Below are positions 18,035 to 26,803 of a stretch of 64,000 bases of DNA, in pieces; position 1 is the first letter of the stretch, and the number at the start of each line of letters is the position of its first letter. The translations under genes were made by a program, and so were the position numbers. Origin of the DNA: Sporosarcina globispora (lineage in GTDB: Bacteria; Bacillota; Bacilli; Bacillales; Cytobacillaceae). Below the pieces are notes generated by a model. That model had not been told where the DNA came from. It saw only the letters and a program-made list of their open reading frames with translations, and ran no database searches. Location: NCBI RefSeq assembly GCF_001274725.1, contig NZ_LGUF01000007.1, positions 4,512,916 to 4,576,915 on the forward strand, read 5' to 3'.

Positions 18035-18073
18035 AAAGATTGGTGCCTGCAAATGAGCAGGCATCAATCTTTT
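18034..18073. terminator. Bidirectional terminator between kinD and the phosphotransferase pseudogene
   Basis: Long stem AAAAGATTG-TGCCTGC / GCAGGCA-CAATCTTTT with one mismatch and a 6-base loop. Confidence 0.85.
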
Positions 18074-19062
18074 AGCTCAAATATATTGGAAGGTTTCTCT
18101 CAATTCTTTTCTTTATTGTCCCCAGTATCATAATTAATTTTGCATCCCTGTCTTCAGGTGCGATTTTTTTATGCAGAACTGAATAAAGTGTGATATCCCG
18201 CAGCCTCAGAAATAACGGCAGCTGTTTATCAAAATCAGACGGGAGCTCATTCTCCATCTGATAGCCACCCAAGAAGGAGTCCAGAAATAGCTTTCCAAAG
18301 ATTTTCATTTCTGCAGGATCCTCCTTTTTGAACTTATATAGCAGTGAGTAATACTGCGGAATGGCAATATCAGATAAAAACCAATGATAGCAGCTGGCAT
18401 CAAAATCAAAAATATGTATCTCATTGCCATCATAAAAGAAGTTTCCTGAATGTATATCAGTGTGAATAAGGCCAAAATTGTTTATATGTTTTGGCAATAA
18501 TTGAAGCTGATTCAATAAATCCTTTGTATGCTTAATTACCAATTGATCTTCTTGGTATATATTTTTCAACTTTAAGCAAGTCTTCATCTTCCCATTGCAT
18601 TCGCGGTACGATGCCAGCCGAAGGCACATATGATTTGGTGGCTGCATGCATTTTTCCAACCGCCCTTCCCCATGCTTGAAATAACTCCTTATTAAACCCC
18701 GGTGCACCAGCACTTATTGGTTTTCCCTCAGCTTTTGAAAACAGGCTGGCATAAAAGACAGAACCGTCACCAGCTGCTATTGATTCAATCATTTTCCCAT
18801 TCTGTGATGGATAAACCTGTGGTCCTTTCACACCTTTTGATCTTAGATAACTCGTCCAGTCAGCTTCTGATAAAAGCTCCTCAAGCATGCGATGAGTGGA
18901 GTGGGTAATCCTCAAAATAAGTGCTTTCCCATCTTTATAAACTTCATAAACATAGTTTTCAAATTCACCTAGCTTCTTATATGTTCTATTATCTATTGAA
19001 TAGGATTTTAAGAAATGACTGAGTAAATCCTCAGTCATTAACGCATCAACTGATTTTTCCAT
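18072..19062 (-). pseudogene. Frameshifted aminoglycoside/choline-kinase-like phosphotransferase
   Basis: Two overlapping reading frames each hold half of one APH-fold protein of about 330 residues. The upstream frame (19062-18532) gives the N-lobe with the nucleotide-binding GEFENYVYEV and ILRITHS. The downstream frame (ending 18072) gives the catalytic HTDIHSGNFFYDG and the metal-binding IFDFDASCYH. The join falls near 18562-18576, in GAAAAATATATACC. One A fewer in that A5 run would restore ...LLKVENIYQEDQ.... The gene is therefore broken by a +1 homopolymer change, or the base is a sequencing error. Its likely role was small-molecule phosphorylation or homoserine-kinase-like activity. Confidence 0.82.
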
Positions 19063-19117
19063 TGAGTTCCCTGCCTATTTATTCTGAATAATGTAAATTA
19101 TATAATATTTGATAGAT

Positions 19118-19139
19118 TTTCAAAATAGCTATTTTGAAA
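19118..19139. promoter_or_regulatory. Perfect 22-bp palindrome upstream of the MFS gene
   Basis: Arms TTTCAAAATAG / CTATTTTGAAA with no spacer, in the region between the divergent phosphotransferase remnant and the MFS gene, 66 bases before the MFS start. It looks like an operator; the binding protein is unknown. Confidence 0.4.
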
Positions 19140-19204
19140 GACTTGTGAATGAGGTACACTATATTTAGTTTTACGAAATGTTTAGAAAAAAGGAGACTTA
19201 GATT

Positions 19205-20440
19205 ATGAGTACTACCGCTGCTTCAATCAGTTCAAAATATGAAACGCAGCAGAAAACAACCTATCGGATATTATTCATAATTGGGCTTTGCCACCTATTG
19301 AATGACTCCATCCAATCGGTTATACCAGCTATGTTTCCCATCTTGGAAAAATCTATGGGACTTACATACTCACAGCTGGGTATGATTGCCTTTTCATTGA
19401 ATATGGTGTCTTCAATCATGCAGCCGGTTATTGGGATGGCCACTGATAAAAAACCGTTCCCTTTTGCCTTGCCAATCGGCCTTACCTCAACTTTATTTGG
19501 TGTATTAGGCTTGGCTTTTGCCCCAAATTATAAATGGATTATTATTTCAGTTTTATTCATCGGGCTGGGTTCAGCGGTGTTCCATCCTGAAGGATCAAGG
19601 GTAGCATATATGGCAGCAGGCCAGCGCAGGGGCCTGGCTCAATCGATTTATCAAGTAGGCGGAAACACTGGTCAGGCACTTGCTCCAATCATTACGGCCC
19701 TCATCCTTGTTCCCCTAGGCCAAATGGGAGCTGCCTGGTTTACCGCTGTTGCTGCAATCGCAGTCGGTCTGCTGATTTATATTGCATTTTGGTATACAGG
19801 ACGCCTTCAGCAGGAATTGATTGCCTCTAGACCGAGGAAACAATCAGGTGCCCATAAAAACAAAAGGATTTCTAAAAAGGTATGGGGTGCGCTGCTCCTG
19901 GTACTCTTTTTGATATTTGCCCGCTCATGGTATATCTCCGGGATGACCAATTTCTATGCTTTTTATGCAATAGAAAAATATTCATTTTCCATAAGTCAGT
20001 CGCAGCTCTTCTTATTTGCATTTTTGGTGTCAGGAGCATTGGGTACATTTTTTGGAGGGCCACTCGCAGATCGGTTTGGAAAGAAGAAGATTATTTTTCT
20101 GTCTATGATCCTGACTGTTCCACTTTCCATCCTGATTCCTTTCGTTCCATCCACTATCGCATTTATAATGCTGGTGGCAAGCGGATTTATACTTATGTCA
20201 AGCTTTTCTGTGACTGTGGTATATGCTCAGGAATTAGTTCCCGGCAAAATCGGCACAATGGCTGGGCTGACAGTAGGACTCGCTTTTGGTATGGGGGCGA
20301 TTGGCTCAATTGTTCTAGGCTATATAGCTGACACTCATGGTCTGGTTAATATGATCATATTAATAGGGTTTCTTCCCTTATTGGGCTTGCTGACTTTATT
20401 GCTACCGCCGGATGAAACGGTTTCAGAATGGAATAAATAG
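19205..20440 (+). CDS. MFS exporter, fosmidomycin-resistance (Fsr) type
   Basis: 411 residues with twelve hydrophobic segments and a basic central loop (about residues 205-225, RPRKQSGAHKNKRISKK). The N-terminal HLLNDSIQSVIPAMFPI and the GSAVFHPEGSR motif are typical of the Fsr group within the major facilitator superfamily. ATG at 19205 follows AAGGAGAC. It probably exports a small antimetabolite; the natural substrate is unknown. Monocistronic. Confidence 0.87.
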   Translation: MSTTAASISSKYETQQKTTYRILFIIGLCHLLNDSIQSVIPAMFPILEKSMGLTYSQLGMIAFSLNMVSSIMQPVIGMATDKKPFPFALPIGLTSTLFGVLGLAFAPNYKWIIISVLFIGLGSAVFHPEGSRVAYMAAGQRRGLAQSIYQVGGNTGQALAPIITALILVPLGQMGAAWFTAVAAIAVGLLIYIAFWYTGRLQQELIASRPRKQSGAHKNKRISKKVWGALLLVLFLIFARSWYISGMTNFYAFYAIEKYSFSISQSQLFLFAFLVSGALGTFFGGPLADRFGKKKIIFLSMILTVPLSILIPFVPSTIAFIMLVASGFILMSSFSVTVVYAQELVPGKIGTMAGLTVGLAFGMGAIGSIVLGYIADTHGLVNMIILIGFLPLLGLLTLLLPPDETVSEWNK

Positions 20441-20473
20441 GTAAAGAGGAGGGTGTCTTCACCTCCTCTTTAT
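20441..20473. terminator. Bidirectional terminator between the MFS and hemerythrin genes
   Basis: AAAGAGGAGG / CCTCCTCTTT, 9-base loop. Confidence 0.85.
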
Positions 20474-20991
20474 ATTTGCTGAATTTTACTATATAGCTCC
20501 TGTTTCTCATCATTAGAAAGAAGATTTTCTGCCATAGGAAACAGGACGTTTTCTTCTTTAGAAAAATGCTGTGTCAGAGTGTAATATGCATTTTTAATTA
20601 GTCCTGAGTATTCAGTCATTTCTTTTTCAGTCAAATGCTCAGTTCTCTCTGCAGCTTCTAAGAAGGTTTTAAAGTAGTTTTTTGCCTGATCATGTTCATA
20701 TTCCATGATTGCGATAGGGCCTGTTTCTTTTCCCAGATATTGTTCCATCATGCGAAAAAGGACACCTTCCTCCCTTTCTGAATGCGGATCCAGTTTTCTG
20801 CAGAAATTCTTTACATGTTCAGTTAACTTTTCAAAAAGAGTTCTGTCCGGAGATTCCTCCATTATAATCGTTATTCGATGCAGCTCTTCAAGCATAGCGA
20901 GAAGAGGATGATGCTCCTCTTTCAGCTGTTTCAGCCCTTTGCTTAGAACGACTGAAACATCTCCCACCATAGAGCCCATACAGCCTTCCAT
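20470..20991 (-). CDS. Hemerythrin-domain protein
   Basis: 173 residues from ATG 20991, which has GGAGGGG 6 bases upstream; the in-frame TTG at 21006 lies before that site. The di-iron ligands are visible: HHP at the start of helix 1, H-x6-H in the HVKNFCRKLDPHSEREE segment, EYEHDQ in helix 3 and HFSKEE in helix 4. An N-terminal MEGCMGSMVGD tail carries a Cys. Family members bind oxygen or NO or help repair iron-sulfur centres. The specific role is unknown. Confidence 0.85.
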   Translation of the reverse strand: MEGCMGSMVGDVSVVLSKGLKQLKEEHHPLLAMLEELHRITIIMEESPDRTLFEKLTEHVKNFCRKLDPHSEREEGVLFRMMEQYLGKETGPIAIMEYEHDQAKNYFKTFLEAAERTEHLTEKEMTEYSGLIKNAYYTLTQHFSKEENVLFPMAENLLSNDEKQELYSKIQQI

Positions 20992-21219
20992 TCCAAACCC
21001 CTCCAATCTATTATATATTCAGTATAAAAAAAGACAGGAAGGATTGTTGTGATTGCCATCACTTTGTAAATATTCTTAAATCTAACGAGTTTTCTAAAAA
21101 TTTGAATAATTAGGTGCAACTTTCTTCCTTTTTGACATATAATAAAGGTAAGATTTTAGCTCTTAAACTTTTAGATTAGCACAGCTAAATACCCTGTAAA
21201 ATGTTAGGAGGGATTAAAA

Positions 21220-21540
21220 ATGCAGCTGCCAAACTATTTTGATTTTTATCAAAAATGCCTTATTCCAGCCGGTTCAGATGAATCGTCCCCCTCAGCCGGG
21301 CACACCCATTGGCTAATCGCTCTGGAGGGTCAGGTTAAAGAACAGGAAAAAGAGTTTTATTGCTGGAAAGTAACCATTTATCCATCAGATTCAGAAGGAA
21401 GTTTTACATGGAATGAAGTACTTTATTCTTCATCACTGTACGAATGCATCCATAAAGCTTTTGAACATGCCCGGGAACTTGAAGAAAATGCAAAAAATTC
21501 CCAGTTAAGTTTTTTAAAAAGACAAGAAAAAATCAGCTAG
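21220..21540 (+). CDS. Hypothetical protein (106 aa)
   Basis: ATG with TAGGAGGG 7-8 bases before it. A soluble protein with an aromatic-rich middle (HTHWLIALEGQ, FYCWKVTIYPSD) and a helical, charged C-terminus. It looks like one alpha/beta domain. No family recognised. It is transcribed alone between the hemerythrin gene and the fix operon. Confidence 0.65.
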   Translation: MQLPNYFDFYQKCLIPAGSDESSPSAGHTHWLIALEGQVKEQEKEFYCWKVTIYPSDSEGSFTWNEVLYSSSLYECIHKAFEHARELEENAKNSQLSFLKRQEKIS

Positions 21541-21659
21541 CCTCACAAAATTACTCTCCAATGCTTCATTCTTTTTTACCCTCGAATGTGAAATAACATA
21601 CATATAGGTAATTCATACTTCTACTTTATTTTCCCGGAAAAAAGAGAAATTCTTATATT

Positions 21660-21742
21660 CAAAAAAAAAGAGCCTAGACATCCTAAGCTCTCCAGATTAT
21701 AGGGGGTCAACTATAATAGTCCGACCAGTTTTAGTTTAACAA
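21660..21742 (-). ncRNA. Possible small RNA unit with promoter and terminator
   Basis: On the minus strand a TTGTTA box (21742-21737), 18-base spacer and TATTAT box (21718-21713) are followed within about 20 bases by a perfect 9-bp stem (one G-U pair; AGAGCTTAG / CTAGGCTCT, 5-base loop) and nine U. A transcript from about 21706 would be 45-55 nt. No ORF fits. This could be a tiny regulatory RNA or a decayed leader. Confidence 0.35.
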
Positions 21743-21929
21743 ATCCTGCCTAAATTGTTAAGATACTAAAGTACTATTACTTAAAAGCTTTAACGCGGTA
21801 AGTTGAAATAAAACAAAATCTATTTTAGGATTAATAGTTTAGATATATCTTGTTAATAGTTTGTTAATATTTCTTATTTATAATGTATATGTACCGAAAG
21901 ATAAAACCTTTTTCATTACCCCCCTTTTT

Positions 21930-21960
21930 CAAAACCGGCCAGATTATGGCCGGTTTTTCT
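21930..21960. terminator. Terminator of the fixABCX operon
   Basis: ACCGGCCA / TGGCCGGT stem with a 5-base loop, about 50 bases past the fixX stop. T runs exist on both sides. Confidence 0.8.
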
Positions 21961-22008
21961 ATGAAATACGATTATATTGATAGCTGATGCAGGAGCCTGA
22001 AGGTTAAT

Positions 22009-22293
22009 CTATGCAAGCCTGAATACTATTCCATGACCGCCTTTTGGGTATTCCCATTTAATATTCTGATATGGGCATCCAATTCTGCAGCTGCCGCACT
22101 CATGGCATCCTTCATAACCCACCTGCATTCTCAACCCTTCCCACTTGTACACCTCAGCCGGGCAGAAAATAGTGCATATTTTATCGGGGCATTTTGTCAT
22201 GCAGATATCATGATCCAATACGGTAAGATGTGATTTTGTGTCTGCCTTAAAACGAACTAAATATTGCTTTTCTTCGATCGTTTTCGTTGACAT
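22009..22293 (-). CDS. fixX: Ferredoxin-like protein FixX
   Basis: 94 residues from ATG 22293, whose A is shared with the fixC stop (TAATG); the ribosome site GGAGGCGG lies inside fixC. Cysteine sets CPDKICTIFCP and CHECGSCRIGCPY bind one or two Fe-S clusters. It passes electrons between the flavoproteins and FixC/quinone. Last gene of the operon. Confidence 0.92.
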   Translation of the reverse strand: MSTKTIEEKQYLVRFKADTKSHLTVLDHDICMTKCPDKICTIFCPAEVYKWEGLRMQVGYEGCHECGSCRIGCPYQNIKWEYPKGGHGIVFRLA

Positions 22294-23588
22294 TATTTCA
22301 CCGCCTTCCATGCCCGGTACATGTCTTGAAGCACACGAATGGTCCCGCGTTCACTGGTGAAACTCTTCATAATTTCTTTTTGCTTTTCTTTCTTAGGAGT
22401 TCCATCAACTGTAAAGAATTTGCTCGCTGCCCTGTTCAGCATTGGAACATATTCCTTAAAATACTGCGGGTAGTGTTCAAACGTGTGAGTTGCATCTTTA
22501 TATTTTTCCAGGTCTTTAATAATAAAGCTTTGATACAGTGTTTCCCTGTACTGATTCAAGCTTGTTTCGCTAAAATCACCCCGTTTTTTGGCATCAATAA
22601 TTGTTTCTGCAGCCATGGTTCCTGAAGCCATTGCCATATTGGAGCCTTCCCGATGTATGGCATTAACCAGCTGTGCGGCATCACCTGCCAAAAGAACTCC
22701 ATCCCCGGCCACTTTAGGCACTGAATGGTAGCCTCCTTCAGGAATCAAGTGAGCCAGATACTCCGCAGATTCTCCCCCTTCGATTAAAGGTCTTACCATA
22801 GGGTGTGTTTTTAAATAATCCAGCAGGTCATATGGCTTAAGCTTTGCCTTTATCATGCTGGATAGAGTTGTTCCAACACCAATGTTAACGCTCTCTTTAT
22901 TGGTGTAAATAAAAGCAGTTCCAAGATTGCCTTTCGTGGAATCCCCGAAAATTTCAATTGTACAGCCCTGGTTGTCTTCCAGATTAAAGCGATCGTTAAT
23001 TTTATCTTTAGAAAGATTAATTACTTCCATTACAGTCAGTGCCACTTCATCTGGCCGGAATTCTTTATGGTAGCCCAGCTGTTTCGCAAGCAATGAATTC
23101 ACTCCATCTGCCAGCACCACTACATCTGCATACACATCTCCATCTGGGCGGTCCGTTCTTACACCAACCACTTTTCCATTCTCCGTCAGGCACTCCAGCA
23201 CGACTGTTTCATTTATTAAAAGAACTCCCTGTTCAACCCCTTTTTTTGCAAACCATTGATCAAATGGCGCCCTCAGCACTGTAAAATTATTATATGGCTC
23301 CTTTCCCCACTCAAGACCTTTATAGCCAAAACTTACGGATGATTCTTTATCCATCATCCAAAAACGCTGCTCTATGACAGGCCGCTCAAGAGGTGCTTCT
23401 TTCCAAAACTCAGGAATGATTTCCTCCATTTGCTTACGGTATAGAACTCCACCCATTACATTTTTGCTGCCGGGATATTCCCCTCTTTCAATTTGCAGGA
23501 CTTTTAGTCCGTTTTTTGCGCATGTGTAGGCACAGGAAGTTCCTGCAGGTCCTGCACCGACCACGATTACATCAAATTTTTCAGACAT
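22293..23588 (-). CDS. fixC: Electron-transfer-flavoprotein:quinone oxidoreductase FixC
   Basis: 431 residues, FAD-binding GAGPAGTSCAYTC at residues 11-23, the second FAD motif VLLAGDAAQLVN near 285-296 and a C-terminal HTFEHYPQYFKEY region typical of FixC. It takes electrons from FixAB and passes them to menaquinone at the membrane face. It overlaps fixB by 8 bases. With FixX it corresponds to mammalian ETF-QO split in two. Confidence 0.92.
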   Translation of the reverse strand: MSEKFDVIVVGAGPAGTSCAYTCAKNGLKVLQIERGEYPGSKNVMGGVLYRKQMEEIIPEFWKEAPLERPVIEQRFWMMDKESSVSFGYKGLEWGKEPYNNFTVLRAPFDQWFAKKGVEQGVLLINETVVLECLTENGKVVGVRTDRPDGDVYADVVVLADGVNSLLAKQLGYHKEFRPDEVALTVMEVINLSKDKINDRFNLEDNQGCTIEIFGDSTKGNLGTAFIYTNKESVNIGVGTTLSSMIKAKLKPYDLLDYLKTHPMVRPLIEGGESAEYLAHLIPEGGYHSVPKVAGDGVLLAGDAAQLVNAIHREGSNMAMASGTMAAETIIDAKKRGDFSETSLNQYRETLYQSFIIKDLEKYKDATHTFEHYPQYFKEYVPMLNRAASKFFTVDGTPKKEKQKEIMKSFTSERGTIRVLQDMYRAWKAVK

Positions 23589-24606
23589 AGCTCATTTCAC
23601 CCCCTCTTTCCCTGGCTTCCTTAAATTCTTTTATCAGCTTCGGCACAATTTCAAGAGCATCACCTACGATTCCATATGTCGCTACATCAAATATAGGTGC
23701 GTTTGGATCCTTGTTAATCGCAATAATAAATTCTGAATTCTTCATGCCAACGACATGCTGAATAGCCCCTGAAATCCCGATTGCAAAATAGATCTTCGGT
23801 GTAATGGTTTCGCCTGTCTGTCCTACCTGCTGTTCATGCGGCAGCCATCCTGCCTCCACTACATCTCTTGTTCCCCCTACGGTTGCTCCAATTGTGTCAG
23901 CCAGCTCATGGATCATCTGGAAATTTTGAAGATCTCCCATTCCTTTACCGCCTGCAACGACAACATGTGCATCTGCTAAATTCACCTTTTTTGTGACATC
24001 TTTCACAATTTTAATCACCTTTGTTCGCATGTCTTCTTCTTTTAGGGTCATCCGTTCTTCTATAACCTTGCCCTGTCTATCAGGATCCGGCTCCAGGGCC
24101 TTCATAACCTTAGGACGGACAGTAGCCATCTGCGGCCGGTGTTTTTTGCACAGGATTGTTGCCATAATATTTCCCCCAAACGCCGGGCGGCTTGCTTCAA
24201 GCAGCCTCTTATCCAATTCGACATCCAGGATGGTTGTATCCGCAGTCAATCCAGTACTAAGATCGGTGGCAACAGCACTTGCCAAATCTTTACCGTTGGA
24301 AGTGGCCCCATAGAGAAAGATTTCAGGTTTATATTTTTCTGCAAGATTGATAACTGCCTTCATATAAGATTCTGTTCGGTAATCTTTCATTACTTCATGG
24401 TCTATTACATAAACCTGATCGGCACCATAAGAAATCACTTCTTGGCTTAATTGCTTTATTTCATACCCCAGCAGCACTCCGGAAAGAGGCACTTCCAGCT
24501 TATTTGCCAGCTTTCTGCCGGCACCGAGCAATTCGAGAGAAACCCCTTCTATTTTCCCGTCGTTTTGCTCTATGAATACCCACACTCCCCGGTACTCATC
24601 CATCAT
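23581..24606 (-). CDS. fixB: Electron transfer flavoprotein alpha subunit FixB
   Basis: 341 residues, longer than housekeeping EtfA because of the N-terminal VWVFIEQNDGKIEGVSLELL domain. The C-terminal FAD-binding region is clear: VVAGGKGMGD, GGTRDVVEAGWLP, QVGQTGETITPKIYFAIG and the IAINKDPNAPIFDVATYGIVGD tail in consecutive pieces. Pairs with FixA to bind FAD and, in bifurcating Fix complexes, a second flavin in FixA. Confidence 0.93.
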   Translation of the reverse strand: MMDEYRGVWVFIEQNDGKIEGVSLELLGAGRKLANKLEVPLSGVLLGYEIKQLSQEVISYGADQVYVIDHEVMKDYRTESYMKAVINLAEKYKPEIFLYGATSNGKDLASAVATDLSTGLTADTTILDVELDKRLLEASRPAFGGNIMATILCKKHRPQMATVRPKVMKALEPDPDRQGKVIEERMTLKEEDMRTKVIKIVKDVTKKVNLADAHVVVAGGKGMGDLQNFQMIHELADTIGATVGGTRDVVEAGWLPHEQQVGQTGETITPKIYFAIGISGAIQHVVGMKNSEFIIAINKDPNAPIFDVATYGIVGDALEIVPKLIKEFKEARERGGEMSYV

Positions 24607-24632
24607 GATAATCCCCCCTATTATCTTTCTTC

Positions 24633-25451
24633 TTATCGGCTTACAAACAGCTCTTTCTTATCATTCAGCAGCTCCATCAGCTGCTCAATCTGTTTATCCG
24701 CATTTCCTTCCAGCCTCTTTCCGCCTTCGGGCTTGGGAGGGGTAAACATTTTCCCCACAATCGTAGGAGAACCCTTCAATCCGAGCTGTGTACGATCCAC
24801 ATCCTCAAGATCATTTACAGACCAGATAATCGGCTCATATTTGGCAGCTTTCATCATATTTGGCATTGGGGAGTATTCTATGCTATTAATCTCTTTTTCA
24901 ACAGTCAGCAGGCAAGGGACCTGCGCTTGTATCAATTCATACCCGTCAGTGATTTTTCTTTTGATTAGGATCGTTTTTTCACTTTCATTAAGTTCAGACA
25001 CTTCGATAACATTTGTTACAGGGGGAATATCCAGCCTTCTTGCTATACCTGGCCCAACCTGGCCGGTATCTCCATCAATGGCATGTTTTCCGCATATGAT
25101 TAAATCCACCGGCATATCTTTTGAAATACGTTCTAATGCTTTAGACAGGGCATAACTTGTAGCCAGTGTATCCGCGCCGGCAAATGCACGGTCCGAGATT
25201 AAAAAACCGCGGTCTGCTCCAATTTCGATACTTTTCTTAATAACAGCAACAGCCTGGGGAGGTCCCATGGATAACACTGAAATGGTGCCTCTTCCAATCG
25301 CCTTTTTTATTTTCACAGCTTCCTGCACTGCATGAGCGTCATAAGGGTTTAAAATGGCAGGAGCACTGCGGCGGTCAAGAGTATTGGTTTTCGGATTGAT
25401 TTTAATAATTTTTGTATCAGGCACTTGCTTGACACACACAACAATGTGCAT
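24633..25451 (-). CDS. fixA: Electron transfer flavoprotein beta subunit FixA
   Basis: 272 residues; N-terminal VVCVKQVPDTKIIKINP and the nucleotide-binding segment CGKHAIDGDTGQVGPGIARR mark the EtfB/FixA family. Start ATG after GGAGGGAAAG. First gene of fixABCX. In diazotrophs this complex oxidises NADH, reducing quinone and a low-potential ferredoxin or flavodoxin; similar sets serve carnitine reduction in enterobacteria. No nif or cai gene is present here, so the electron donor and acceptor in this bacillus are open. Confidence 0.92.
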   Translation of the reverse strand: MHIVVCVKQVPDTKIIKINPKTNTLDRRSAPAILNPYDAHAVQEAVKIKKAIGRGTISVLSMGPPQAVAVIKKSIEIGADRGFLISDRAFAGADTLATSYALSKALERISKDMPVDLIICGKHAIDGDTGQVGPGIARRLDIPPVTNVIEVSELNESEKTILIKRKITDGYELIQAQVPCLLTVEKEINSIEYSPMPNMMKAAKYEPIIWSVNDLEDVDRTQLGLKGSPTIVGKMFTPPKPEGGKRLEGNADKQIEQLMELLNDKKELFVSR

Positions 25452-25527
25452 TTTTTTACTTTCCCTCCTCTTATCTTAAAGCTTGTATGAATATTGCCCG
25501 CTTTAAGATTTATATAAAAAAGCTTTG

Positions 25528-25551
25528 TATTACGATATATGATTCGCAATA
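25528..25551. promoter_or_regulatory. Imperfect palindrome upstream of fixA
   Basis: Arms TATTACGA and TCGCAATA (7 of 8 complementary) with an 8-base spacer, about 80 bases before fixA. Possible operator for a TetR- or GntR-type regulator; weak evidence. Confidence 0.3.
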
Positions 25552-25613
25552 CAGGCATAGTACTTCAATAAAGAATTAATAGCTGTTTAATTCACCAAAA
25601 GGGACGGACTTCC

Positions 25614-25648
25614 GCTAAAAAAAGGACCCTCCACGGATCCTTTTTAGC
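25614..25648 (-). terminator. Terminator of spo0E
   Basis: Stem of GCTAAAAA...GGA with its complement TCC...TTTTTAGC; on the minus strand a U7 run follows the GGGTCC arm. Confidence 0.7.
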
Positions 25649-25679
25649 TTCCACTTTATATATACTCAGCTGTTTATAA

Positions 25680-25913
25680 TTAGACAACTGCTTTCTTCCA
25701 TGAAAGAATCATTTGCCTTAATGAAATCCTCATTCTTTTCTTCTGTTCCTTCTCTCTTTTAATGACGCATTGATATTCAAAAATTAATTGATCAAGCTCT
25801 TGGCTGCAGCGTACAGTTTCCTGGCTTGCCATTCCATTTTTCTTTGCCGTTTCTATCATTTTTTCCCTTTTTTGCTGAATTTCAGTCAGCAGCTGTGTTC
25901 TTTTATGGCGCAA
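25680..25913 (-). CDS. spo0E: Aspartyl-phosphate phosphatase, Spo0E family
   Basis: 77 residues from TTG 25913, chosen because GGAGG lies 7 bases before it; the frame extends to 26018 with no other site. The family signature SQELDQLIFEYQ is present, preceded by the helix EIQQKREKMIETAKKNG. Spo0E dephosphorylates Spo0A-P and so delays sporulation. In B. subtilis spo0E lies between the mtn operon and kinD, the same position as here, which supports true orthology rather than a paralogue such as YisI or YnzD. The tail after SQELD is basic. Confidence 0.85.
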   Translation of the reverse strand: MRHKRTQLLTEIQQKREKMIETAKKNGMASQETVRCSQELDQLIFEYQCVIKREKEQKKRMRISLRQMILSWKKAVV

Positions 25914-26167
25914 CTTTCTTCCTCCTACTCCTATCCCTTTATCCGATATAAATGTGTTTACTTGAAGCATTATTACAAGAATTTCTATAAATGTAAATAG
26001 ATTCGCAATATTAGACAATCTTTTTCCAAATTTCTTTTTATCGACATCAAATTCAATTCGCGTTCAAGCCTGTTCGACACATTCTGCTCAATAAAATAAG
26101 CGAAAACGACGGGATTGTATATAAATTTTGCTGGTTAATACATGTAAAAAATATCCATTTTTTATAG

Positions 26168-26201
26168 CGAAAAAATAAACCCAATGCTAGGGCATTGGGT
26201 C
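26168..26201 (-). terminator. Terminator of mtnWXBD
   Basis: ACCCAATGC / GCATTGGGT stem with a TTTATTTTTT tail on the minus strand. Confidence 0.85.
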
Positions 26202-26208
26202 TATACAA

Positions 26209-26751
26209 TTATTGAAGTACTTCCTTCTTTTCATAGATTGGCACCCATCCTTCTGCAGTGACAAAAATCCGGATGGCTACTACTTTTCGATCCTCCTGTA
26301 AAGTAAAATAATGACGGATGTTTTCGGGCACGGATATTAAATCTCCAGGATCCAGGAATACTTCAAAAAATTCTCCATCTTTCCCCTGGATAATAAAAAC
26401 TCCATGGCCGCTGACAATAAACCTTACTTCATCGTCTGTATGATGGTGTTCCTGCTGGAAATTCTGAAGAAGCTGTTCCAAATTTGGTGTATTCTCAGAA
26501 AGGGAAATCACATCCTGCGCCATATAGCCCCTTCTTTCTGAAATATCTTTAATTTCTGCAGCAAATGTATTTAGAATTTCTTGTTTCTCATTATCTGAAA
26601 GCTGATATTTTTCCTGAAGATTATCAGGCAGCTTATCTATTGGCCATTGCTCATAGATAACCTCCTGGCTTCCCAGAAAAGCTGCAACTTCCTCCTGATT
26701 CCTAATTTCTTTTTTTGAATTTTGCAGTACGATATATGCCAAACTAATCAA
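26209..26751 (-). CDS. mtnD: Acireductone dioxygenase
   Basis: 180 residues; cupin with the metal ligands in HHHTDDEVRFIV (H-x-H and E) and the later His in IRHYFTL. It splits 1,2-dihydroxy-5-methylthiopentene with oxygen to formate and the keto acid precursor of methionine (iron form) in the salvage pathway. Last gene of mtnWXBD, separated from mtnB by 52 bases. Confidence 0.95.
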   Translation of the reverse strand: MISLAYIVLQNSKKEIRNQEEVAAFLGSQEVIYEQWPIDKLPDNLQEKYQLSDNEKQEILNTFAAEIKDISERRGYMAQDVISLSENTPNLEQLLQNFQQEHHHTDDEVRFIVSGHGVFIIQGKDGEFFEVFLDPGDLISVPENIRHYFTLQEDRKVVAIRIFVTAEGWVPIYEKKEVLQ

Positions 26752-26803
26752 TCCTTTCTCTTAAAATCTTTTTTTACATTGTTTATGAACAGCATCTTTT
26801 GAA

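Larger units (their letters stand above)
21541..22008. other. 468-bp region without a protein gene
   Basis: AT-rich. It holds the fix operon terminator (21930-21960) and a second strong minus-strand terminator (21660-21691) that has no coding gene in front of it, described separately as a possible small RNA. Nothing else seen. Confidence 0.6.

Noticed and set aside
22009..25451. fixABCX as a sign of nitrogen fixation
   Set aside because: No nif gene is in the window; the operon alone does not show diazotrophy.
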